Assembly: GCA_002633025.1 (NCBI GenBank)
Contig: NMRB01000020.1
Span: 129,381 to 193,380, forward strand
Direction: 5' to 3'
From: Notospermus geniculatus
Lineage: Eukaryota; Nemertea; Pilidiophora; Heteronemertea; Lineidae
DNA length: 64,000 bases
In this document: piece by piece, positions 26,530 to 36,555 of the stretch
Layout of the letters: each line of letters begins with the position of its first letter
How positions within the stretch are numbered: position 1 is the first letter of the stretch
Position numbers and translations under genes: made by a program
The notes under the pieces: generated by a model
Seen by the model: only the letters and a program-made list of their open reading frames with translations
What the model was told of the DNA's origin: nothing
Database searches by the model: none

Positions 26530-26721
26530 GAGGCCTTGCAAATGACGTCACAAGCCGCCATGCTGGGGGGCACATACTGCAGAGGCGCAGCAAAATGTCC
26601 CAATGACGTTACGCCAAACACTGACGTCGCGCATTTCACGCAGGCCACGTCACGGTCAGTTCACACCTCTGCCCACTTGCCCCTCAGCATGGCCGCCAGG
26701 ATGACGTCATTGCAAGGCCTC
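26530..26721. mobile_element. MITE present only in segment A, TA/TATA target
   Basis: 192 bp. Ends GAGGCCTTGCAAATGACGTC and, inverted, GAGGCCTTGCAATGACGTCA, flanked by TATA on both sides (26526-26529, 26722-26725). Segment B has the empty site, a single ACTATACTGTCC. Tc1/mariner-like by its TA-type target site. Each arm carries a CRE-like TGACGTCA. Confidence 0.9.
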
Positions 26722-26902
26722 TATACTGTCCAAGGATCATGCAAAGATTTGGAGGGTGCGAGGTGTCGTTTCCCTTGTTGCTGATTTGTGGCAGTTATCT
26801 AGCAGCCATGCAACAGTAGACTTGCAGCAGCTTCTGAAAGTTTGTCAAGTGTTCAGGAACTGTACTGGTAACGTCAGCCTCAATACTTGGCCTAGTGATT
26901 AA

Positions 26903-27117
26903 CTCTTTCAGCCCTACGGACGGATATATCCGTTCGCCAAAATCATTCTCAAATCCTATGAACGAGTATATCCGTCCACCCCTAAACCCTATTTTCTACA
27001 AGATAGGATTGGGTAAGTACATGTAGTTTTTTTTTAAATCCTGAATTATTGCTTTTTTTCAGAAAATCGCCTAGGATCTGGGAGTCGCGGCGAAAAAATT
27101 GCCTAGGGCTGAAAGAG
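26903..27117. mobile_element. MITE with TTAA target (segment A)
   Basis: 215 bp with perfect inverted ends CTCTTTCAGCCCTA, flanked by TTAA (26899-26902, 27118-27121). The interior has GGATATATCCG and CGCCTAGG motifs. Also present in segment B, so older than the split of the two copies. piggyBac-like by target site. Confidence 0.85.
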
Positions 27118-27121
27118 TTAA

Positions 27122-27200
27122 GGTGTGCTGCCCCTTAGTGCTGGTGATTGATGCCTAATGCGAGGGCCCGTGGGTTCGAATCAGGTAGGAAGCTATGTCT
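27122..27200 (+). repeat. tRNA-head SINE fragment (segment A)
   Basis: GTGGGTTCGAATCAGG around 27171-27186 carries a near-consensus B box preceded by a degenerate tRNA-like head. It directly abuts the TTAA of the element at 26903-27117. The same arrangement sits at 36480-36555 in segment B. The body differs from the SINE at 2930, so it is a different family or a decayed one. Confidence 0.45.
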
Positions 27201-28921
27201 TTCATCTTAGAAACCCGTTTCTATTTCAGTCTCAATACTGAGAGAGCCAATACATGATCAATGCAATTCAGGGAATAAGAAAATCCCAAACCATCTTGAA
27301 ATCAGATGTGTTGAAAACCAGTGACACTTTTCACTTTCTCATAGCTCCCCTCCACAAATGGTGAAATCTTGTTAACCTCCCAAACGAAGGCTGCTAAATC
27401 AAATCATCAGATGAGTAAATGAACGCCACTTCATCCCGCAATCTGTATGTGTGGTGATTACTCTAGTTGTGTTCCATTGGGTGGAAACTGTTTGACACCA
27501 ACTCAATAAGGCAAGTTGCATTACCGTGCAATGAATCTATGACCCTGTTAGACCACGCATTGATCATGACATGGCTGAATAAAGCAATCCATTGGAGATT
27601 TATCCGTCCATGTCTTTGAAGCATTTAGGATGATCTGGATGTTTTGACTATATTTCATTTGCTGTCAATGTGCTGTGACTTCACTGATCAGAAAATCAAC
27701 AGAACAGCTATGTATATTGATCTTGGCTTTGGAACAGATAAAGATGTAACTGTAAATATTTGCTGGAACTTTGTAGAGGAAGTATCAAGAATAGAGTTTT
27801 GATCGCTTCATTGTATAAGTCTGCTAAATACAACCACTTGCTGCAGTCCAATAACGATAAAATAAAGAAGATCCATCCATCATTTTCAATGATATCGAAG
27901 AGCCAGAGAAAGAATTTATCTGAAAAGGCAAATTCAAATCACTATTTAAATCTGGTGTTAGAGGTGTTCATGATCAAGCGGCCAAGACAAGGTTGAGGAA
28001 GTAAACACAGAGAACATCACTGCTTCTTTTTCTCTTCAATACGTTTTCCATTACTTCCTCATCCTTGCGTTTGCCTTGAACGTTCTCTTCAAGTTCCCTC
28101 CAGAGGTTTGTTGGCAGGTATAAATACCTCAATGGCAGACACTGAAACAGAAGAAAGCAAAAAAGTGCAAAACAGCCACCTGAAACTGTTGCCAGTTTTA
28201 GAAAGAGTTTCTGGGATAATTGTTAAAGTTTACTGGATGTGATACTGTATGTTATTTTAGCAATTTAGGAAGAAAGCTATTCGTTGGCTAGACTTGGCTA
28301 TAGATGAATGGTAAGTGCGTGAGCACTCAGCAGCGAGGAGTAGGCCTATCCAGTTTCTCTCAATGAGGGTTTCTGCATACAGCTGCAATGTAATAGAACT
28401 CCAGGTATTTGGTATCTGCGGATTTGAAAGATTCCAATGATCCCATTATCGAGACTCAAGAGGCTGTTCATTTATGTACCGTATTGCTTTTCCTTCTCAC
28501 CTCCCACATGTCTGTTTGTCGGGACAAAGCCAGCTAGTAGGCCTACCACGCTCCACCTGCAGTCTAGACTGACTTTCAGCAATTCTTCATATAAGCTGTG
28601 CATGTGCAGAAGCAATGTTCTTTTTCTGGCGATATGAACAGCAATTTGAGGATGAGTTTATTTTCTTCTTCAGCACTTGATACCATGAAATCGATTGCTG
28701 AGATCAAGCATTATTTTTATAAATTCTGAAATTTAGCTTGCAACTGATAAAGAGTAGGATGTTGCTTAGCCCGTATTAGTCTGAGGAAACCTTGCAAAAA
28801 AATGTTATGGCACATGACTACGGATATATTTCGTAATGACTTCTGGGGCCCAACTAGCTCATCACTGAAGCCGAAAATATAAAGCACGGAATTAGACGCC
28901 AGAAGGTCAATTCACTTGTTA

Positions 28922-29579
28922 GGCCACAATTATTTTATTTGTTGTTTTACGGATTTTTTCCCTGGAAACCCCTGACAGGAGGGAGGAAAATAAAAATAAA
29001 AATAACTTTTTCATTTGGTTTTCGCGGAAACCTTGACAGGAGGGTGGAAAGTAAATATAAAAATAATTGTAATTATTTGATTATTTTTATTATATTTGTC
29101 AAAGCATGTAACAGGCGGCTATGAAAAAAATAACTAGAGGCATCGGAGATGCCGTAGGCTTGCCTGTTTGTTGTGCTTTGTTGATGCTTGGGTTTACTTG
29201 AAGAGGGGAAATGGGTTNAACCACCTGTGGACGAGTGCGTCACTCTCCCGTTTTCCCCCAAGTGATCACAATAGGCTTGCTGCGCATGCGCAGGCAAGCC
29301 TAAAAATGTACAAAAATATAATAAAATTCACTCAATGAATGGGACCGAGAATGATTGTTACAACCGCTGTGAATTATTTTCGTCAGACAAGGTTCGTCCA
29401 GCATGTCGGCGGTAGAAAAATAAAACGTTTTTACCATTATTTTTATTTTTATTGATCGGATAATCAGTTTGTGGGCGGCGGCAAAAAAATAATGCCATTT
29501 TTTCAATTATTTTTATTTTCCAAAATCGGAAAAACAAGTGCGGCGGATCCGTAAAACAAGAAATAAAATAAGTGTCGCC
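28922..29579. mobile_element. PIF/Harbinger-like MITE present only in segment A
   Basis: 658 bp. Ends GGCCACAATTATTTTATTTG and GGCGACACTTATTTTATTTC, arms similar for about 34 bp, flanked by TTA (28919-28921, 29580-29582). Segment B carries a single TTA (empty site near 38272). The interior has repeated TTGACAGGAGGG-type and (AAAATA)n motifs, and an ambiguous n at 29218. No transposase seen. Confidence 0.9.
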
Positions 29580-30254
29580 TTAATGTGTCTTTTATATCTT
29601 TATAAGTTTTCTATGTTCTTCAAACCCACAGGAGCATTTTCACAGAATTGCATTGAATACTTTTGTACACGTGATGTCATTAGAACACCCCATGAGAACC
29701 AGTGGTAAAACTATAGAAACCTAGAGCAGCTAATTGCTGCCTTTTATTAAAATGAGTCCCTTAGGGACCAATTTTGACCATCAAATTGAGCATAAGGAAT
29801 GTGGCCCTGTTTAGTTCCAGTGAACAAGCATAGCACACTTTCATGTAAATAACCGTCTCCTTCATAGAAGCGAGGCAAGTTGGACATCAAAAGTAAATGT
29901 GAGGAAAAAGAAGCTGACATGTCTCAGATGACGTGGAGTGGCCATCGCACTGGTCTTTGACGTTCCAAACTATCAGTTTTCAAGAAATCTATTTTTAGTT
30001 CGTCTGCCCTGAAATTCCACTAAATCACACCCCATGCATTTGATAGTCCCATGGGAGGCAAATTTCAAAAGAATACCCCCTCAAGACACCTGCGCAGTTG
30101 CATAAAACTGCATTCTCTGTTGATTGGTTCAGAAATTAAAATAAATCATATATATCACCAGTTCTTAAAGAAATTAATATATGTGCTGAATCAAGACTAT
30201 GGCGAAAACATGCTTTCCATGCAAAATTTGGGGTACAATTGGTAAAATAATGTC

Positions 30255-30287
30255 TTTTACTCCCCTCCCCCCCCCCACCCCACCCAA
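30255..30287. repeat. C-rich simple repeat
   Basis: TTTTACTCCCCT followed by a run of ten or more C and CCACCCC units. Segment B has a much shorter version near 38965, so the locus varies in length. Confidence 0.85.
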
Positions 30288-30777
30288 GAGGTGACTGCCC
30301 CCTGGAGGCCAAAAGCAAGGTATCTTGCCCTCTGTAGAATTTGATAGAAGTTACATTTACGATATCATACTGATAGATTACAGGGATTTGTCAAGATTAA
30401 ACAAACAGGATTTAAATACTTTACAGTATGATTATAATCCTTTGCAATCTCAGTTTAGTTCATACCTTCAATTAACCAATCATCACACAGTGCAAGATTA
30501 ACTTAGAAAAAGTTTAAATTCAGTTTAGATTGTAAAGTGAATGACTGTCTGCCCCCACACAGGAAAATCTATGCCATGAGTTTCATTGATGACCATCAAT
30601 GAAGCACACTCATACTTCAGATTTCAGAATCTTCAAAAGTACAAAACATGTAGCAACCTATTATCAGAACGACAGGAAAACATAGTTGCCATCAAAATAA
30701 TTATCATGACTAGATGGAGAAACCCATAGATGGTTAATATTGACAGGAGTCTTGGCTCTAATGACCCTAAAGTCTGT

Positions 30778-31343
30778 AGTAAAAGCAACCCAATGCAGTC
30801 AATACAATGAAAACAGCAACCGCTACCTCTGCTCCATATCAACCTATCAGGACCCTAATTAGCATCTATTCAGCTGAATTCGTTCTATCCCTGATTAGCG
30901 GGTGTCGGTTAGATGCATGGCAACGTATTGGCATGATAGAGTATCCCGGAGAAGAAAGCATGGATCATCCAACACCGCAGCCATTTTCCACACATAATCA
31001 CTCTTCATTAATCCATACATGTTTATTTGTTGATTGGCTGATGTTTGTCATAATTTCTTGATTTAATTAGGAATCCATGAAGCACGTTTACGGCATCATT
31101 TTCAGATTCATTATTTGATGACAATCATGTAAATTTCATTAGAGTTCATTGAGTTATTTTCAGGAATCATCACATTCCCCCTTTGTTCTTGGCCGAGACT
31201 GCACACTGTCATCACTATTTTAGATTTCATCACCAACATCATCATACTGCCCAAATGCCCCTGGGAACAATATCCATGGTCAAATAGAAGAAAGAATAGG
31301 TTAAAGATCTAAAGGTGGATTAAAAAGTCACATGTTTGCATAA
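30778..31343. other. 566-bp block identical between A and B (conserved non-coding candidate)
   Basis: Every base matches 39462-40027 with no indel, while flanking parts differ by several percent and many indels. The block is rich in homeodomain-type cores (CTAATTAGC, TGATTAGCG, TTAATTAGG). The open frame at 30807-31061 has no recognisable family or splice context, so I read the block as regulatory rather than coding. Confidence 0.6.
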
Positions 31344-31626
31344 AGCCTACAGGAAAGCATACTTCCACTCTTTCGACACTTTTGCCCTGAGCTAAAGGTC
31401 ACACATACTTCCTGATTAACAGATTTTAATTTACCTGATAATAAACTGCTCTAATCCAAAATTGTCACTTTGATGTCTGAATTGAAAAGGTGTTAAACTA
31501 ATACAATGCACCTGTGTTTTGAAATTTGGCCCCTAAGGATTTGATAAAGTCATTGGTGCAGTTTTACGTGCCTATGAGAAATTTAGAAGCATGTAGGCCT
31601 AACACTTAGGAACATAATGCTTCTAA

Positions 31627-31872
31627 AGGGCTCCGCAGACTGGCGATTTTTCGAGCGATTTTCTAGGCGACCGCCCTTGCGACCACAGAGGCGACTGAAC
31701 ATATTTTTAGTTTTTTTAGTTTTTGTTGACTCGTTTGCGACAAATGCTTATTTGGAAGATCAGTGATGTCGTGGATAACATCACTGATCGACCTCAAAGG
31801 TAATTATTGCAGGCGACGTAGTGAGTCGCATCGGTAGTCGCCCCTATTTTAGTCGCCAGTATGCGGAGCCCT
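31627..31872. mobile_element. PIF/Harbinger-like MITE present only in segment A
   Basis: 246 bp. Ends AGGGCTCCGCAGACTGGCGA and AGGGCTCCGCATACTGGCGA, flanked by TAA (31624-31626, 31873-31875). Segment B reads straight through near 40340. The inner parts carry GGCGAC/GTCGCC repeats. Confidence 0.9.
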
Positions 31873-32119
31873 TAAGGGAAAATTTAGCTTTGATAAATAC
31901 AAAATAAACTGAGCAGGTTCTTTTTTAGGAATATTTTACCCCCTTTTACCATCTGCAGAGAAATAGGTCAGTAGCTGCTGGCTGGCTAATAAAGCATCGG
32001 GCTAGCATCATATTCTGTGGAAGCAATGAAAATCTATAGCCAACTAGCCATTACACACGCGCCATACTCTCATAAACACCAATGACAGTGAGGGCATGAA
32101 CTCTTTCGAGAGGCAATCT

Positions 32120-32402
32120 TGCTATGGACCTAAACACACGGGCTATCCATTACACAAGCTATCTGAGCATCATCATTGTCATCATCATGGCCAATGCTCA
32201 ATAAAACAATGCGGAGATAATCCCTCGGGATGGTGGCTATGTAGCTGTATCCAGGCTATAAACAATTTCATTGACAGAAATGTGACACTGCGCCTTGTAA
32301 TAACATTCTCAACACTTGCAGATGAAATCTATGGCTTTAGTCTTGCAGACAGTTTGCCGTCTTCAACTGTAGTACATCACAAAGGAATTGCTTGAAGGCA
32401 GT
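32120..32402. other. 283-bp identical block, second conserved candidate
   Basis: Identical to the matching part of segment B (about 40594-40876). With flanks it is part of about 500 bp holding only three substitutions before the gap at 32526. The shared open frame at 32096-32395 has no recognisable domain. Confidence 0.5.
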
Positions 32403-32525
32403 CAAAAATGTGGCGGAGCCAAGACTCAGCAATGACAAAAGCAATTGACTTCTGGCTAAGATTTCTGATGGTTTGGCTAGGAGGATTAGCACTACAAGTC
32501 TATAGCAGTTGGGGTAGGCCAAAAA

Positions 32526-32674
32526 NNNNNNNNNNNNNNNNNNNNNNNNNNNNNNNNNNNNNNNNNNNNNNNNNNNNNNNNNNNNNNNNNNNNNNNNNNN
32601 NNNNNNNNNNNNNNNNNNNNNNNNNNNNNNNNNNNNNNNNNNNNNNNNNNNNNNNNNNNNNNNNNNNNNNNNNN
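32526..32674. other. Assembly gap (149 n)
   Basis: Run of n. The aligned part of segment B (41000-41288) is 289 bp, so the gap length is an estimate and too small by about 140 bp if the copies agree here. Confidence 1.
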
Positions 32675-32939
32675 CTGATGGACTAATATACCACAGGACT
32701 AGCGTTATTGATTCTGAACCATTTATGGCAGCAGTAAATAATTGCAATTAATACAAAAGTACTGACAATCAATGCAATAAGTATAAAATTATTATGACAG
32801 AGACCCATGATTATTCAATTCACAAATGGTATTATCAACTTATATTCCATGTGAACCATGCACAATGTCTGATGAAGCAGACCGCATAAACTTGTCACCC
32901 ACCACAAGTCAATCCATCCCCAGAGCATCAATACTAGCA

Positions 32940-33507
32940 CTGAAAGGGTAAATGTCATCCTGGGTATTATATACAAAGATTACCGGTACCCAGGATCTCA
33001 GTCTTCACTAAAACAATACCCTGGGTGTAGTTTTGTTAGCCGAACATCACCCAGCTTCCGCAATCTGTGCCTAGGAACGAGTCCTATTTAGAAATCCCGT
33101 GGAATCTCACGGTCTCGCACCGCGGTACCGTACTTGTTGAGTGTAGCTGTTCATGACATTCTTCAGGCAGTCACGTGACCACAGGCGAGACAACCTCGAA
33201 TCCAGGTGTCATTGCCCCCTGGTATGCAGCAGCACATCTAATTTATGTAAATACTCAAACAATTTGTATGCGCTGCATATCGCTGCTGTTCCCAGCAGTT
33301 TTCTTTGTCATTCCCTACTCCAGTGGACATTCTGCCTTGTAGAATGTCACCAACACGTGTAATCTTTCTGAAGCCCAAAGGGGGCGACACCACAAATACG
33401 ATGCTGGGTGATGTTCGGCTACCGAAAGTACACCCAGGGTATTGTTTTAGTGAAGATTGAGATCCTGGGTAATCTTTGTATACCCAGGATGACATTTACC
33501 CTTTCAG
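32940..33507. mobile_element. Long foldback element (segment A) carrying an insertion
   Basis: Arms of about 130 bp read CTGAAAGGGTAAATGTCATC inward from both sides, then CCCAGGATCTCA and ACAATACCCTGGGTGTA, ending AGCCGAACATCACCCAGC. The middle contains a 183-bp piece (33213-33395) absent from B. Open frames inside reflect the arms. Confidence 0.85.
33213..33395. mobile_element. Nested 183-bp length variant in the foldback element
   Basis: Present in A, absent in B. Its borders form an inverted repeat (GGTGTCATTGCCCCC and, inverted, GGTGTCGCCCCC), which suggests a small MITE inside a larger one. A deletion in B is the alternative. Confidence 0.6.
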
Positions 33508-33950
33508 CAATCCTAGAGATGGGGAAAAACGATTTCACCGGTACCAGTAGTGTCAAGAACCAAGCCAACTGTGAAGTTACACTACAACAGCAGGGACAAA
33601 TTTGGTACATTACATTAGTGACCAACAGCCGTATCATTGCAACATGATTGCAACATGCATGATATCATTCAGGTGTTTACTCCACACCCATTGAATCAGA
33701 TCACATTCATTAATAGCGGATGGGAAATCTGTGTGAAAATCTGTCAGCATTACATCAGAATACAGTCAGTTTAACTGCAAGTTGTCGGTAGAGGTACAGG
33801 CCGTACTTGGCCTTACCTTTATCTTCGTCATTTGGACATGTGTAGGAAGTTCAAAATTAACGATCATTCCTTGATAGTTTTATCATTATTTCTCTCGTCA
33901 GGTCATAAAGATCAATGAAAAATCAATATCAATATCAGCTATCTACAAAT

Positions 33951-34243
33951 GAAGGACCATTAACATTTAAACGTACTAGAAAACATGATGAGATATAGCA
34001 GGTCAAAGAATATTTATGAATAGAAATTGCCATTGAATACACTTCTAAATCTTTCCCATGAATTAAATAGGTACAGTAATTCAATACAGCTACATGTAGG
34101 CCGGTAGACTTACATAGATTTGCCCGCCTCATTGCTAACAAAGTTGTACTTTTAACAAACACTCGGTGAGCTATAGGCCTACGTGACTTCATTCTCAAAA
34201 AGATTAACCTCATTGTAAAATCTACGTGCGATATCTAACATCT
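33951..34243. other. 293-bp identical block, third conserved candidate
   Basis: No difference from the matching part of B (about 42376-42668). It contains a TAGGCCTA palindrome and no credible exon. Confidence 0.45.
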
Positions 34244-34705
34244 AGTTTTGAAGCATGCGTAGGCGTGCTTTGACAAGGTGACATTCCATGAGTTCAAAGT
34301 TAAATCTCCACCCACAACTTATTTTCCCATTTGACTGAGATCAAGTACTGGTAGGCCTATTACTGTCAGCTTTTAAAGTGATAGCATTAATTTATTGTGA
34401 ACCTTGATAGCCACAGACATGACATAATCTAGTTTTGCTGTTCTTATGCCAATAAGAATGTATTCCTGGATCACGAGAAAGCATTTGACTTGATATGGCA
34501 ACAACAAGACTGTCAGATGCATTCCCAGCCACAACAACATCTATGATCCATCCAAATGCATTCTTCCTTACCTATTGGCTAACTGGTAGTAGTAAGCCTA
34601 TGACTAGAAGATTTTTTTAATGGTTAGTACACACATTTGAATAAAATTATTTTATTCAAATTGATATTTAATATCAACAATGTACTGGTTCATCTCCATG
34701 CCACN

Positions 34706-34987
34706 CAGAAACCAGTTCTCACAGTGGTAAAAGTGCATTCAAGAAGTAGCAGAACCCAGTTCTCACAATGGTACAAGTGCATTCAAGAAGTGGCAGAAGC
34801 CAGTTCTCACAGTGGTACAAGTGCATTCAAGAAGTGGCAGAAACCAGTTCTCACAGTGGTACAAGTGCATTCAAGAAGTGGCAGAAGCCAGTTCTCACAG
34901 TGATACAAGTGCATTCAAGAAGTGGCAGAAACCAGTTCTCACATTGGTACAAGTGCATTCAAGAAGTGGTAGAAGCCAGTTCTCACA
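34706..34987. repeat. 44-bp minisatellite (segment B)
   Basis: About 6.4 units of the same 44-bp repeat as 25166-25430. The order of variants differs. It starts directly after the n at 34705, so the true unit count is unknown. Confidence 0.95.
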
Positions 34988-36268
34988 GCAATGCAGTTTC
35001 ATGCCTTTTTTCGTATCTTTCATATCTTTTCACATCATATCTTTGTTGCTTTCGCGGCACAAAAAAATCTGATAATGTAGAATCACTGTAAGAAAAGGTG
35101 ACACCAGTTCATTCCTGCTTTTTAAGTTATCATTTAAATCATGCATTGAAAGTATAATCTTTCCTTTCCAACAGCTTTTGCTCTGTTATTGCAGACAGAT
35201 CCACACTACTGCTGTTAAGAAACCAGCAGGAAAGGCCCTAGAAATGTTGACGGCATTACAAAGGTAGAATCACAAGTGGCTTACTGGAATATGGCCAAAC
35301 CATTGGCACCTCTAACCAGCAATATGATTCAGATTTTCCACAAAATGTAAGCAGTTTCCCCAAACACTGAGTGCAGTATTTACTCTTACTCACAATCCCA
35401 TTCCTCAGCCATTTCATCCAAGATATTGCCTCTTAAAAGCTTACTGCGGGAGATGATGGCCTTGTCAGCAGCTTTCCAAGTGCTGCACTGCAGTAACTGC
35501 TGGTTGGTTATGAAGACTATGATTTGCTCTTGCCAGACTGCTTTTGTAGTTGGTCAACCTAAATATTTCATTTTTCATATTTGCACCACTTATTTGCACC
35601 ATGGTGTTGCAAAGATGGATTCTTCTAACACTCTATCTTCCGCAGTGCTGACGATGATTTCTTTGGATGTTTAGTCTTCATCTTCACCATTAGCATTTAA
35701 CATATAAGCAGGAACTAAAATGAGAAGCTCATCCCTTTAGTTCGTGAGGAAATAGCATTCATATACCACGCTCTGCTGTGGTAACTAGAACTATTTCACC
35801 AACGATATTGCTGAAGTGCCTTGATGATTCTTCAGATTATCACAAAACGTGTGAGTATTAGCCCCAAATGAACTTAAGATGTACCTGTTGGCCAGCCTAT
35901 ACTTTGTTCAGGAGCAAACAATTAACTGACCAATCGGTAATAGACAGATCAAAGGAAAGAAGCTGGAGCCTCCCCACAAGATATTTCAGTACAGAAGGTT
36001 AAGATATAATTGAGTAGCCGCTAGAGTACATGGGAGGTCTGTGACCTTATGCCCGTTCATGGACCATTACTGAAGTGAAACTATACTGTCCAGGGATCAT
36101 GCAACGATTTGGAGGGTGCGGGGTGTCGTTTCCCTTGTTGCTGATTTCTGGCAGTTATCTAGCAGCCATGCAACAGTAGACTTGCAGCAGCTTCTGAAAG
36201 TTTGTCAAGTGTTCAGGAACTGTAGGCCTACTGGTAACGTCAGCCTCAATACTTGGCCTAGTGATTAA

Positions 36269-36475
36269 CTCTTTCAGCCCTACAGACGGATATATCCATT
36301 CGCCAAAATCATTCTCAAATCCTGTGAACGAGTATATCCGTCCACCCCTAAACCCAATTTTCTACAAGATAGGATTGGGTAAGTAGTTTTTTTTAAATCC
36401 TGAAATATTGCTTTTTTCAGAAAATCGCCTAGGATCTGGGAGTCGCGGCGAAAAAATCGCCTAAGGCTGAAAGAG
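36269..36475. mobile_element. MITE with TTAA target (segment B)
   Basis: Orthologous copy of 26903-27117, slightly shorter because of small deletions; flanked by TTAA at 36265-36268 and 36476-36479. Confidence 0.85.
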
Positions 36476-36479
36476 TTAA

Positions 36480-36555
36480 GGTGTACTGCTCCTTAGTGCT
36501 GGAGATTGATGCCTAATGCGAGGGCCCGTGGGTTCGAATCAGGTAGGAAGCTATG
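36480..36555 (+). repeat. tRNA-head SINE fragment (segment B)
   Basis: Second copy of the B-box fragment at 27122-27200, carried along by the A/B duplication; it differs by a few substitutions. Confidence 0.45.

Larger units (their letters stand above)
25166..34704. repeat. Large direct duplication, segment A
   Basis: About 9.5 kb that matches segment B (34706-43122) almost end to end: minisatellite, then the same unique sequence in the same order. A is longer mainly because of transposons missing from B (26530-26721, 28922-29579, 31627-31872, 33213-33395). A contains a 149-bp run of n (32526-32674). No splice-flanked exon is recognised. Short open frames conserved in both copies have no recognisable family. 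Confidence 0.95.

Noticed and set aside
33408-33647. Conserved protein present in both A and B (also 41833-42072)
   Set aside because: The frame lies largely in the arm of a foldback element and its conservation reflects recent duplication.
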